Below are positions 1 to 15,300 of a stretch of 64,000 nucleotides of DNA, in pieces. The stretch is taken from assembly GCA_024516155.1 (NCBI GenBank), contig JAJJXM010000049.1, forward strand, positions 124,001 to 188,000, written 5' to 3'. The notes under the pieces were generated by a model. The model did not search any database. It had not been told where the DNA came from and worked only from the letters and a program-made list of their open reading frames with translations. Made by a program: the position numbers and the translations under genes. Position 1 is the first letter of the stretch. Each line of letters opens with the position of its first letter. The DNA comes from Pyronema omphalodes (taxonomy: Eukaryota > Ascomycota > Pezizomycetes > Pezizales > Pyronemataceae).

Positions 1-2
1 CC

Positions 3-921
3 TCTGACCATCGCAAGCGCGGAATCACTCCTCCTCCCCCCTTCTTCCGCCCTCCTGAGTCCGACGCCGGATCTGTATCATCAACCACTGCACCTCCCTC
101 CGTTGGAACCCGTCGACGAATCACCCGCTCAATGTCTCCAGGAAAGCAGAGAGTAACGGTTACGCCACGAAAGCCTCGTGGAGCTAAGGCGGCTGCTGCT
201 AAGGACAGCTCTTTGAAGAAGGAGGCCACCATTCCAGCAATCGCTGAAAAGGAGGAGATCACTACCTTGGAGACGACAGAATCAACAGTACTATCTGCCA
301 CTACAGTCACCAACGGAGATTCTGATGCTTTGAGCGCAACCACCCCTATCAAGAACTCAACGACCCCCGTCAAGACCGAGTTGCTTGTGAAGAACGACAC
401 TCCCGCCAGCAAGTTGGCAACTCCTGCTAAATTGACCACCCCCGTCAAGACAGAAACTCCCGTTGAGACCAAGGTAGTAAAAGTTGAGGTTGATGACACT
501 GTAGAGACCACTGGTGACGACAAGACCAAGGAGGTTACGCATATTAAGATTGAGCTACCAAGCAATGGAGAGCCCATGACTGCCGAGAGCACTGAGGAGA
601 TGATTGCAAGAGCACGTGAGATGGTTGCTGAGGCACGAAAGGTTGAGGGTGAGGCCATGCCTTCGTCAAAGCGAAAGGCAGAGGAGGTTGAGGATTCGGA
701 GGACGATGAGGAGGAAGATGAGGAGGCAGCTGCAGACCGCAAGGCCAAGCGGACTAAGATCCTCGAGGCGGAGCTGCGAAAGGAGAAGGTGAAAAACCGG
801 GCATTGCTCGGTCTATCAGCAACTCTTGCTTTAGGGTAAGCGAGCTATTTATATTCCTCAAGCATCATGTTCTTGCCACTGACGTACTTTATACAGGGCT
901 CTGCTTCCGTATGTTCTGTAA
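3..921 (+). CDS. C-terminal part of a nuclear, probably tail-anchored protein (Bqt4/APSES-like candidate), 5' partial
   Basis: The frame is open from the window edge, so this is the 3' end of a longer gene; about 285 codons are visible. The stretch is rich in Ser, Pro, Thr and Lys, with TPVKTE-type repeats, a KRKAEEVEDSEDDEEEDEE acidic block after a KRK basic signal, then a charged helix and a hydrophobic end. An intron at 836-896 (donor GTAAGC, acceptor ATACAG) splits the hydrophobic end; spliced, the protein finishes ALLGLSATLALGALLPYVL, a 19-residue segment fit for a tail anchor. Unspliced, it would stop after ALG. The mix of nuclear-type charged blocks and a final membrane segment recalls fungal inner-nuclear-membrane Bqt4 proteins (APSES-like N-terminus, C-terminal anchor). 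The diagnostic N-terminus is outside the window, so that identity is only a suggestion. Confidence 0.7.
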
Positions 922-2123
922 TCGGGTGGGGGCAGCTGGGATATAAAAATAACTAGTGGATTTTTGATGGATATTTTGGATACGCAATGCGTTAGAAACA
1001 ATGCCCCTTGATATGAGTTTCGACGTTGGGCTGGGTGGGTTCCTTTATCTCTAGTCAATTACTCGGTTTTGCGTTGTTTCCTTACCCTCTTCTTCCCGCG
1101 ATGTTTTTATACGCATGCTGTATTTGTTTATTGAGAGTTCTTATTTCTTTTAACTTGTTGAATTCTCGGCTTTTTGTTGGATGGAAGGCTTCCGGGCCAA
1201 GTTGTCTGGCTCCGGAGAAGGGTGTTCAGCGATGGGATGTTTTTGGTGTTATCTCTGCGTTCGTCTTTGTCAGTCAAGTCAATCTTTGCGGTTCATACCA
1301 CCAACCTTGGGTACATCTTTTGGGAGTAATTATTTGTTATTGTTATCTCTCACTTTGGGGTCCCTGGTTTTTATGTCAATTTACGCGCTTCATGTTTCCC
1401 TGGATCATCGTTCGTGATTGTTACTTGACATATGCACCTGCCGTCTTGATATTAAATTTCAGACCGGCCGTGTACCTGGATTCGGCTATGTTGAGATCAA
1501 ACACATGGCAATTATCCGCAAAGGCATGGCCTTGTTTGGTTCTGCGCACTTTGTACGTAATTCGGGTGTGTTCTCGGAAGCCAAGAAGGTTCTTTGTGGT
1601 GGAGAATGGCCAAATTGATCAACGACGTTAATACAGCTCTTATTGCAATTCTGCATCGCCTAATAACTTTAAACGAGCATACTGCTACTGTCTAAGAAGC
1701 GAGAGCAGCCCTTCCAGAGTCTTCTGTTGCATCGTTGATGCTTCTGACGTCGCCGGATGTGACTGCTTGAGCCGCTTGAGTGTCGGCGAAAATTATTTTT
1801 GCAGCGGCCGTATCCTTGCAACCCCGACTACAAAAAGGACGGGTCCCCTCGGTCCCACCACCACAACCATCCCCTCTTTCACGCACACCCTTTACCGGTG
1901 CTGCAGCCGCCTACTCTCAACAAGGTTCGCTTTGCCGTGCCTTCCTACTTTCTTCCGCCATCCCCAGACGCCTGTCTTTGCGGGGAAAGCTCTACTTCCC
2001 CACCTACTATCGCCATGTAGCACACTACTCGGCACAGCTCGGCCACACACGGCACGTAGCTATCCTTTACATCACTTTATTATTGCTGTTCCACACAGCT
2101 CCTTTTCGCTTTCCATCTCAACA
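922..2123. other. Intergenic: 3' UTR of the first gene and promoter of the next
   Basis: No supported gene. From about 930 to 1640 the sequence is T-rich and gives hydrophobic frames on the plus strand with no recognisable domain. From about 1850 to 2120 it turns C- and pyrimidine-rich, as in many ascomycete promoters and 5' leaders, and leads directly into the dehydrogenase start. Confidence 0.6.
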
Positions 2124-3351
2124 ATGAAGCAACAAGTCCTACCTATCCTCCGACTACGATCCAATCTCTTCTCCCGCCGTCTGTTTTCAACGACAGTTCG
2201 TCGCGATGCTACATATGGATTCATCGGTTTAGGCAAGATGGGAGCCCCTATGGCGGCGAACCTTCGAACCAAACTACCAGAGGAAGATACTCTCTACATT
2301 TTCGATGTCAACAAAGCCGCGACAACAGAATTTCAGCAAAAGTTTGGTTCTGGTGTGAAGGTTGCATCAAGTGTTGGGGAAGTGGTTGAGCACAGTGTAA
2401 GTTTCACTACTTCTTTATTTGTTTTTTACACACAACACGAAGGAGGGAGTTCACCTGATGAATGTGATAATTTCCCAAAATTGTTTATGAGCAGTTCTAA
2501 GTTGCAGCTTGCTGTTATCTTTTTCAATGATTAGCTCTACCACTTAAGCCAATCCTCTGACATTAACTTTCTCCTTTTTCATTATTTTGCTTGCATCAAT
2601 ATTGAGAGGAGCTTTGACTAACAGTCACTAATAGGAAACAATCATCACTATGCTACCAGAACCCGCACACGTTGCCGGCGTTTTTAAGACACTCACCACA
2701 TCCCCTCCCCCGCCACTAAAGAACGGTGCTCAACGCCTCTTCATTGATTCGTCTACAATCGATGTCTCTACCTCCCTTGCCGTTTCTCGCTCCATCTCCG
2801 AGTGCAAATCTCTCAACGGTACTTTTGTCGACGCACCTGTCTCTGGCGGTGTTGTCGGAGCCGCTGCTGGAACACTCACGTTCATGCTCGGTGGGCATGA
2901 GTCTATCCTTCCGCGGGCCAAGGAAATCCTCTCTCTCATGGGTGCTCGGATCCTACCCTGTGGTGCACCAGGCACTGGACTCGCGGCGAAGCTTGCCAAT
3001 AACTACCTCCTTGCTATTTCCAACATTGGTGTTGCAGAGGCTATGCGGTTGGGACAAAAGCTTGGTTTGGACAAGGATGTCTTGAAGAATGTTATCAATG
3101 TTAGCTCTGGCAAGTGTTGGAGTTCAGAGATAAATAATCCTATCGACAATGAGTTGAAGGGCTTTGAGGGTGGTTTTGGTGTTGCGTTGATGAAGAAAGA
3201 TCTTGGATTAGCCGTGCAGGCGGCTGAGGCTTGTGGTGCAAAACTCGAGATGGCCGAGAAGGCTCAGGAGGTTTATGCTACTGTTCTTCAGAAGGAGGGA
3301 AGCAAAGACTTCTCTATTGTGTACAAATGGCTTAAAGACCGTGAGACGTAG
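2124..3351 (+). CDS. 3-hydroxyisobutyrate dehydrogenase, mitochondrial
   Basis: Exons 2124-2396 and 2635-3351 give 329 aa. The enzyme oxidises 3-hydroxyisobutyrate to methylmalonate semialdehyde with NAD+ in valine breakdown, in mitochondria. The N-terminus is Arg-rich and acid-poor up to RRLFSTTVRR, a typical presequence, followed at once by the dinucleotide motif GLGKMGAPMAANL (about residues 34-46). The family signatures DAPVSGG (157-163) and GTGLAAKLANN with the catalytic Lys near 210 are present, and the length is normal. The start at 2124 is preferred because the frame further upstream is low-complexity and the presequence begins here. The 238-nt intron (donor GTAAGT, branch GACTAAC, acceptor AATAG) is long for this locus; phase 0 is kept. 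The family also holds beta-hydroxyacid dehydrogenases of other specificity, but presequence and motifs favour this one. Confidence 0.93.
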
Positions 3352-3543
3352 TTAGTCATAGCTAGTTTAATTGAATACCCTATTAATTCGGAATACATAT
3401 CCATATCGTGATTCATCGTGGCCGTCGGCTTAAATTGTTCATAGTGTTGTGTATCTCCACATCCGTCCTTATCATATTGACCCCACTTTCTGCTTCGCGT
3501 CTCCCCGCCATCCTAGTACAACATCACCTCCACAAAACCCTCC

Positions 3544-4788
3544 ATGATGTCCATCCACCACCAAAACTACGAAGATCTCACCACTTTCCTCTCCAACCTC
3601 CAAAGTCCAATCGACATCACGATCCTCCCCGACAACTATGAAACCATCCTTTGGGAGCCTCCACACCTTGGTATCCCCAAGAGGATCCTCCTTGCCGCCT
3701 TCGAAATGGCGCATGCCGTCTTCTTCTCCGACGCCTCCGACCATGACAAATTCCGAGCCTCTACCATCTTGATCCTCACAGTCAGCGAGCATTTAACCGC
3801 CATCAACTTCCGACGACGGTACCTATTGAATGCAGCACAGAACCATTTCTCTGATATCAACGCTACCACAGAACTCCATCTTACGACAAGTTTCTTGACC
3901 TCTCAGATGGCGAAACATAATAAATCCCCCCTGATTTGGAACTGGAGAAAATGGTTGTTGACAACAGTTGCTGGGGGATTGAAACTGGATAATGGGGATT
4001 CAGGGACCATGGGGGTTGAGAAAACTATAGTGGATGGAGTAGTATACCACAGCATAAAGCCAGAGGAGAAGAAGAAGGGGGCAATGGAGACAGAAGAAAC
4101 TATGATTCGTCTCAAAGAAGAACTAAGAATCGTCAGGAAATCAGGTTCGTTACATAAAGGAAATTACTACGCCTGGGCTTATGGAAGGGATTTATTATCG
4201 GCGTATCATTATCTGATGGAAAGTTCGATAAGAGAGGAGGTGTTGGATCGCCAGTTTATGTATTGTCGGACTCATCCTTCGGATTGTGGAGGTTGGGGGT
4301 TTCTGGCCTTCATGGCGCTTCGTTGTGATGATGATTACAAGGAGGAGATCGTGAAGCAACTTTTTCGGCATGCGGAGATATTGCCATCGCCATCGCCATC
4401 GCCTTCTCCATTGACAAGCAATACACCCTCCACAGAAAATCGCAGAGAGAGATCAGGAGAGGCGTTTTGGTTATGTGTAAGAGACATCATAGCTGGGATC
4501 AAAGATCGGGGGAGGGCTAGGGAATTGAAGGAGCTGGCTTGGGTATCGGTTATGCGGGGGTTGGTGGCGGAAAATTCTGGGTTGAGGGATTATTTCATTC
4601 AGGAGAATGGAGGGGAGCGTCGGATGTTGTCGAGGGAGAAATTGATGCGGGTGGCGGAAAGAAGGATGATGGCGAGAAGAGAGGTGACGGTTGGGGAGAA
4701 GGCTGTTGTTTGGTTGGAGAGGTTTTGGGAGAGGAATGATAGGGAGGGTAGGGAGAGTAGGGAGTTGGTGGAGGGTGGGGAGAAATGA
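3544..4788 (+). CDS. PTAR1-like protein prenyltransferase alpha-subunit repeat protein
   Basis: Single exon, 414 aa. Tandem alpha-subunit repeats of protein prenyltransferases are visible: SPLIWNWRKWLL (about 128-139), NYYAWAYGRDLL (207-218) and a third, degenerate HPSDCGGWGFLAF (244-256). Canonical repeats carry W-x-x-R-x-W, and the Trp/Arg positions are partly kept. The layout (few repeats, a long insert at about 145-195, an extended charged C-terminus) is closer to PTAR1, the alpha subunit of mammalian GGTase-III that pairs with RabGGTB, than to Ram2 or Bet4. A Ser-Pro run (PSPSPSPSP, about 282-290) looks like a linker. The C-terminal 90 residues are Arg/Glu-rich. It lies about 190 bp after the dehydrogenase on the same strand and converges on ARG5,6. 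The prenyltransferase fold is fairly sure; partner and substrate are not known from sequence. Confidence 0.75.
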   Translation: MMSIHHQNYEDLTTFLSNLQSPIDITILPDNYETILWEPPHLGIPKRILLAAFEMAHAVFFSDASDHDKFRASTILILTVSEHLTAINFRRRYLLNAAQNHFSDINATTELHLTTSFLTSQMAKHNKSPLIWNWRKWLLTTVAGGLKLDNGDSGTMGVEKTIVDGVVYHSIKPEEKKKGAMETEETMIRLKEELRIVRKSGSLHKGNYYAWAYGRDLLSAYHYLMESSIREEVLDRQFMYCRTHPSDCGGWGFLAFMALRCDDDYKEEIVKQLFRHAEILPSPSPSPSPLTSNTPSTENRRERSGEAFWLCVRDIIAGIKDRGRARELKELAWVSVMRGLVAENSGLRDYFIQENGGERRMLSREKLMRVAERRMMARREVTVGEKAVVWLERFWERNDREGRESRELVEGGEK

Positions 4789-5688
4789 GATTCGGGGGGG
4801 TATGGGAGGTGCTGAGGGAAGAGCTGGCAGAGAATAATAACGAGAAGGAAAGATAAAATAATACAAACGAGAAAGACGATCAGGAACACAAAAAGCAGAA
4901 AAAGAAAAAGAACAAGAGCAAAGGCATAGACAAGCAGATATACTCCACCCCCCCAAACCACCAACATAATCAACCCGATTAATACAATAAATTATTACCA
5001 TCAAACAATAATTCATAAACCAACAAACAACAAAAAGAAAATCCGAATCATATGTAGCTCGTATTGGATGTATTAAATCATCCATGTATCCATCCATATA
5101 CCCCAAAGTCTCGAAGATTATCAACCACCAATACATCTGTCAAAGCAACAAATCATACATTTCTACCACAAATGTAAATGTACGAGAGAATTATAACTTT
5201 TTCATGAGTTCGACAAACGGCCTTAAATGAGACTTTATAAATCTTTTCAAGTGATTCCCGATGATAGTAGAGCTCCAAAAGTCACAAGCCGAGGAACTGG
5301 AGAATATCAAAACATTATAACCTCATGAAACAAAAAGCCATAAAACTTTTTTTTTTAGGATAAGGTATGCTTCCTATAAGTATTGGTATCATACATGAAA
5401 TCTCTTCAAAGTTCTTCCGTAACCATACCATCCACGAAACCCGAACATATCAAAAAGAAGAGACGACAAAAAAAGAGGAAAAAAAAAGAAAAAAAGAAAG
5501 AGGAAGAAAATAAGTATTTACTATAACACCGCCAAAAGACCCATGAGAAAAAAAAAATCAAATCATCATCTCTCTACCCGATTCCTTAATTTAGACATCA
5601 CCCATCATCCATCATCCATCACCCATCACTCGTCAATCACCCCCCTTGCTACCCAACAGCAACCTCTACTTTTTAACGTCTAGTTAAT
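4789..5688. other. Intergenic between converging genes
   Basis: Both neighbours end here, so this should be 3' UTR on both strands. It is A-rich (A/G tracts near 5340-5360 and 5460-5560) and holds a short CATC/CATCAC repeat at about 5595-5640. No gene seen. Confidence 0.7.
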
Positions 5689-9928
<4,240 letters not shown>

Positions 9929-10492
9929 TCAATGTCGACAACAACAACCATGACAACCCATCCCATGTCCATGGTCCCTTTTAATCACCACCTCCGTGTG
10001 ACTTTTCCCCGAGAAAAGTCCCTTCTTCCTCGTACTTTTCTTCTTGTAATAACTATGCCCACAGCATTTGGATACTTGTGGACATGTCGTCCACGGATAA
10101 GTCGATGGATAATAAGCCGGTCCCGGATAAGCAATTCCTTGTATAAGAATCGGAAAACAAGCTTGGGGTTTTTCCGCATCATGTACAATCCGATAATTCT
10201 CGGACTGTGGCGCAGCCATTTGATATTGCCGAACATTTGTCGGACCGCCACTTAAAACCACAGGTCCTGCTTGTGCCCCACCTAAACCGCCACCATTTTG
10301 TGGCATATATAAAGGACCTTGGACTTCGACTCGGCCGTGGTTAACAAAGGTTTCGCTTGCTGCGTTACTGTTGCCGGCGTTTCCGTGGTTTATTAATGGG
10401 TATTGTTGATCTTGTGAGGGGTGTTTAGGTGTCTGGTATGGAAGCATCCACCATCCGTTTGAACCGGATTGGTTAATACCGCCGAAATCCAT
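9929..10492 (-). CDS. Hypothetical protein with Gly/Pro/Tyr-rich body and Cys/His tail
   Basis: Single exon, 187 aa, no domain I recognise. The N-terminal two thirds are rich in Gly, Asn, Gln and Pro (MPQNGGGLGGAQAG). A middle stretch is Pro/Tyr-rich (IAYPGPAYYPSTYPW) with two Cys pairs nearby (TTCPQVSKCCGHSYYKKK). A basic patch KKKSTRKKG follows, and the protein ends HGHGMGCHGCCCRH. The Cys/His end could bind metal or, with four Cys near the C-terminus, be a palmitoylation or membrane-tethering tail; both are guesses. There is no signal peptide and no long hydrophobic segment. Composition bias and an uninterrupted frame argue for a real gene, but no homology anchors it. Confidence 0.55.
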   Translation of the reverse strand: MDFGGINQSGSNGWWMLPYQTPKHPSQDQQYPLINHGNAGNSNAASETFVNHGRVEVQGPLYMPQNGGGLGGAQAGPVVLSGGPTNVRQYQMAAPQSENYRIVHDAEKPQACFPILIQGIAYPGPAYYPSTYPWTTCPQVSKCCGHSYYKKKSTRKKGLFSGKSHTEVVIKRDHGHGMGCHGCCCRH

Positions 10493-12334
10493 TGCTAGGA
10501 GAATTAAAGAGGGGATGGAAGTTGGTGATGAAGCTGAGTGAGAGTGCGCGAAGACGAGCGAGTGTAGTATGGATCAAATACTGGATGTTTTTTTGCGGAG
10601 GGCAAACGGGGTTTATTAGGAACAAAGGCTGAAATAGCGGGATGATGTTAATGTGAATTCCAATGGGCTGATGTGAAGATTTCTCTGGAAGACATGTCAG
10701 AGGGCGCAGTACATACGGCTAGCTGAGTAACTGCGGATAATTAACAACACGCTGCGCTGCTGGACTGCTGTAGTAGGCGGAAATCAATGTTCTCGGGTAC
10801 GGTATGATGCGTTGAGGTTACACTAGGTGCTGATGACCTATAAGATAATTGGAGTACAGGGCTGAGTAAATAATGAAGACCCAAAGCCTCGTAGCTTATC
10901 AGCAGGTAAGTACTAGATAGATATTCAAGTGCTCAAACGCGGATTGATGCTGGCGGAATTTCAAGTTTCCGAGAAACTAGAGATGACGTTTTTGCGGTAA
11001 TATTGTAGGGACCATCAAATACACACTTATTCTGCGATGAGAGATTCTGTTAGCAATACTGTGCGGCGTCAAACTTCAAGATGGAGCAAAGCGTCTAAGT
11101 TACAACAGAAACGATGAGTCTAATAAGAGTCTCTTCGTGGGCTAAATGGCGTGGTATCTAACAGAAATTCAACTTTATTCATCCACTAACATCTATTTAT
11201 TTATTCATTGAATCATACGCTGACCGAGGCCTAAAAGGCGCATACAGGAAAGAACAACAAACCACCCAAAACCTATCCTCGTAATTTTAACCATTTGATG
11301 AGACTCCCTGATCTCCTAAACTCTTGATATCCACTTAGTTTGAAAAAGAAACAAAAAACAAAAAACAGAAAAAGAAAAACAACATCGACATTGCAAACCC
11401 ATAGTGAAAAAAATCACCGAGAACAAACATCTTCGTTTAAACTTAATGCTGGGTGGTACCTTTATGGTATTTTACCCCAACCGCCTCCCCACACTTGTCT
11501 GTTGAAGGAGCTCATCCATTAATATTCGAGGACAAAGTTAGAGGATAGTGAGACCTGGTTGAGTTGGCCTGGATATCGTAGAAGCCAGCAGTTATATCAT
11601 AAGTACAAAGCCAAAGCTCCGAAGTGCTGAAACAAGTATGTGAAAAAGGCGTTAACAAGCGTGGGTATGGATGCACGAGAGACTCCAAGGAAGCAATGGT
11701 CGTAAAATATCACGCACAAACATAAAGGAAGAGTGATTTTCAATGCATTTGCGGAGTCAGTGTCTAACACTTTATACACTCAGACAAAGAAAAACGGAGG
11801 ACAGTAAGAGGAATAGTGAGGGTATCATGAAAGGCAGCAAAGTTTGGTATTAGCTATTTAGAGTACACCATACATCACTCGCATTCCACTCATAGCGTTC
11901 CACCAAAAAAAACGAGAGAGTAGCGAGGAGAAAAGTGCAAAAAGGGCTCAAAAATTTACATACTGACGAGAGACAAAACCTGCACGAAAGAGAAGGGAGG
12001 CGACAGGCCCAAGAAATGATGTACCCTCTGGGGAGAATCCCAGCGAGACCCTGGGGTAAATTCAGAGCCTCCGAAAATTTATTCAAGACTGTAGCACACG
12101 TCATGACCTTAAGATTGGCAGCGTTGAAGAAATTCAAAATCAAAAAATTAAATCCGCCAAGAAAAAAATAAGAGATCAAGTCATCTCGAACTTTAGAATT
12201 CCTCGTAATGATCATTCTATTCTCATCAATAAAAACACAAACATTTGGTATCATTCTTTTTTTCAGCTCATCCGCTCTTGCATTTCTCATCTCATTCATA
12301 TTGTATTATGTCCTTTCCTCTTTACTTCTTCCCC
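10493..12334. other. Intergenic with one copy of a dispersed repeat
   Basis: 10493 to about 10700 is the promoter side of the small minus-strand gene. Around 11340-11400 there is an A-rich tract. From about 11930 the sequence matches, on the opposite strand, a segment near 52 kb (see separate entry). The end, up to 12334, is DDB1 3' UTR. No supported gene. Confidence 0.6.
11930..12215 (+). repeat. Dispersed repeat, copy 1
   Basis: Two blocks match the reverse complement of 51.9-52.0 kb: 11998-12031 (core AGGCCCAAGAAATGA, then CCCTCTGG) and 12079-12125 (core ACGTCAT-ACCTTAAG). By eye the first block agrees at 31 of 35 positions, the second at roughly four in five. Weaker similarity runs on both sides, to about 11930 and, past a gap, to about 12215. 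No terminal repeats were found on this copy. Read on the minus strand it lies in a 149-codon open frame containing NLKVMT, which copy 2 also encodes, so an old coding sequence is possible. Confidence 0.7.
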
Positions 12335-15300
12335 CTAATGCCACCTCAAACTCTCTACCGCCTCTTTAACGTTTTCCAACGTTCCACCAATCTTATCTAC
12401 CAAGCTCCTCTGCATCCCCTCCTCCAGTTCCAAAAACCGCCCAACAAATTCCCCCTCAACAACTCTTAATGGTTCCTCAGCACACCTATCAAGTCCACTA
12501 TAGGCCCTCCACTTCCCCCATTCCAGTTCCCCTAAACTCTTAACAACCTTCATCATCTCCGTCTGTAGGTTAAGCAGCAGATCAACCAAATCCCCACGGA
12601 TCGTTGCGATCATATAAATTCCTCCTTCAACAGTGGCTAAGAATGCGATTGGGGTCAGGGGTCGGGTTTCTGTCTCTGCTGAGATTGCAGCCGAGCCAGA
12701 GCCAGAAGCAACTCCTACAGCAGCAGAAGCCGAACTATCCATCGGCACGTCTTTTCCAGGCTCCCCTCTGTAACTGCCGGGCATTCCCAAGACCGGCACA
12801 CCACCAGGATTTCCGGGAATATTCCTAAACCTGTTAACCATTTCACCAAGCCTAAACTCCGCGATACATCTCAAACGTTTCCTATCTCCCAGCACTTCTT
12901 CATCCCGTTGCCACATGGTGATGTTCGTATCAGCATCAGCTGCTATAACTGTATGTTTATCAATAGCGGTGAGGGATGTAGTCCAACTTGTTTGATAAGT
13001 GTGTGCGAGTTCTTTCAGATGTGGAGATGGGAGGCGATGGAATTGTAAGATGTGTGGGCCCTTCATTAGGTCGGCGATAGAAATGATGTTACCGGAGATG
13101 GAGAGATCGATTGGGCTGCTGTGGGTGCGGTGAGAACAGAGTTTAGTGAGGCCGGTGGAGGAGCGGAGGGAAGTGTAGGACAGGACCTCGAGGGAGCGCG
13201 AGAGCGCAGTTATGATCAGCCCCTCAGTAGTAGCCTTCCCAGTATCCTTGGTACCTTCAGAAGCATCATGACTCTGTCCCTCTCCTTCAGTCCCGGCTTC
13301 AGGTTCAATGAATTCAGGAGCCAAGAACCCTAGAGCTTTAACAGCAGATGGCATGGTCATCTCCGTGCTTAACTGAAGCTTCCTAGATTCCGTAACCTCG
13401 AAAACTAGCAATCTTCCCTTGGTATCCATATCTTCCTCGTTCTCGGGCTGGTATCCTGTACCAACAAGGAATTTTTCCGTAAGAGAACCAAACCCATCAC
13501 TGAGGGGACAACAGAGAATAGATTCGACGAGTTCTGATTCTTGTAACTCAAAGGTGTCGATAACTAGAAACTCTGTGTCGTCGACTAACCGGACGAAAGA
13601 CGTGTATGTTTCCTCACCGGCTGCGTTCACAGAGGAGTGAATGGTAGCTATACAATGTAGTTGAAGTTCCTTGGAGTAAGCAATTCTCCTGACCGCATCA
13701 CCAATGGCCAAAGTTTTTATTTGAATATTCCGTGAGGGGTCGATGGTGGAAATCTTCAACTCATTGTTGGCCAAGAGCATTACAGAATTCGGAAATGCGG
13801 CGGTGTTAAAAGGGGTTATATGGCTGATGTTTTCCGCAGTAACAGCGGAGCAGACGAGACGTCCTTCGTCATCGTAAATTAAAGAAGGGTGGTCGGAAGC
13901 GGAAAACACATTCTCGGAACCGTTTTCGCTGGGGATGACACGGAAGTAGACAGCTTGTGTGTCCAGAAGGATTACTTTTTTGTTGGTGATTGCATAAGTA
14001 TCAGCGTCGACAGAGAAGGTATGAAGGGTTCCGTCTCCCATGGCTACAAGTAGAGTCGGTGGCGAATGTTGGCCCAATTGTACCAAGGCTACTGAGCGAG
14101 GGACTGCAACAGTGGTTTTGGTATTGTTGGCCAGGGACTCTTTAGTCTTCGTTTCCAAAGTGTTTATGGAAAGAATCTGGACTGCTGCTGATGTCCAGAA
14201 ACCAACTGAAACAACATCAGGGAACTTGGCGGATGTGTAAATACAGGCAACCTCGTGTTCGAATACTCTAGAGGCGAGCTTCTTCACCTCGAGAGTGTCG
14301 ATGGTGTAAGTCAAGAGCGTGTTGTCATCCTGGCTACAGACAAGCTGCCGACCGTTCGAGGAAGCCACGGTGATCTTTGATGCACCAGCATCGATGGTGG
14401 TATATACACGGCCGTGCATGACTCTGATTGCGGTGGGTGTGACTTGTAATAAACCTCCGTTCGCTGTGTTCATCACCAGAAGAGTCTCCTGGTCCAAAAT
14501 GAGGTCCATGAACTTGTCCATTTCTTCCACCTCGCCTTCTTCGTCAAATCTGAAGATGCGTGTATCATCGTTAAAAGATACCACCAGGATATCCTCAAAC
14601 CTATTGCTCATTAGCACTTACTGAGTGATGAGAAAGTAAGGATGACGAACTCGCTGGGTGTAACAGATTTAACTGCCCATAGACCTCTAACCCCCTCCAT
14701 GTCTCCCAAAATGGCAGAGTCCTTGAGTCCAACGCCGCTTCGCACTGAACGCAAGCAACCATCTTTAAAACCACCACATCCAGCAACAATTCTAGTTTGA
14801 CCCGAACCGTACATGTTGTGCTGATCCGCTCCGGAATTATTAGACCCGACAATCTGGAAATCAAAAACGGGTGAGAGACTGGTTAACTTAGAGATAACCT
14901 GGATTTTCGGGTCCGTGGCACCAAGTTTTATTAATTGCGAGTCCCCTTGTTGTGAGCCCACAAAAACGTGCCCATTATCGAGATACACTAAGCACTTGGC
15001 GGGTGATGTCTGAAGAAATTGTAAGACACGAGGAATTAGCATGGGAAAGTTGAGATTCTTGCCTTTCCAATGTTGTCAATTACAATATCCGTGATCCTAC
15101 CGAGGTCGTCCAACTTTATGAAAAGCATCTTAAGGTTTCCATACTCGTCACCGAGTAGATATCGTTGTTTATCAATCATATTCCAAGTCTTGAATATTGT
15201 TGATACCTCCAGGGCACTCTTCAGAGGCTGCGAATTGCCCCTACTGTGTGATGCGTACCGTGGGTAGTAGACAACCATTTGCTCGCCCAATACAATTACA

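Noticed and set aside
1026..1631. 201-codon plus-strand frame with hydrophobic stretches
   Set aside because: Its composition follows the T-rich 3' UTR, there are several equally long overlapping frames, and no domain is seen.
11850..12299. 149-codon minus-strand frame behind DDB1
   Set aside because: Not called as a gene: no recognised domain and it coincides with the dispersed repeat. Kept as a possibility in the repeat finding.
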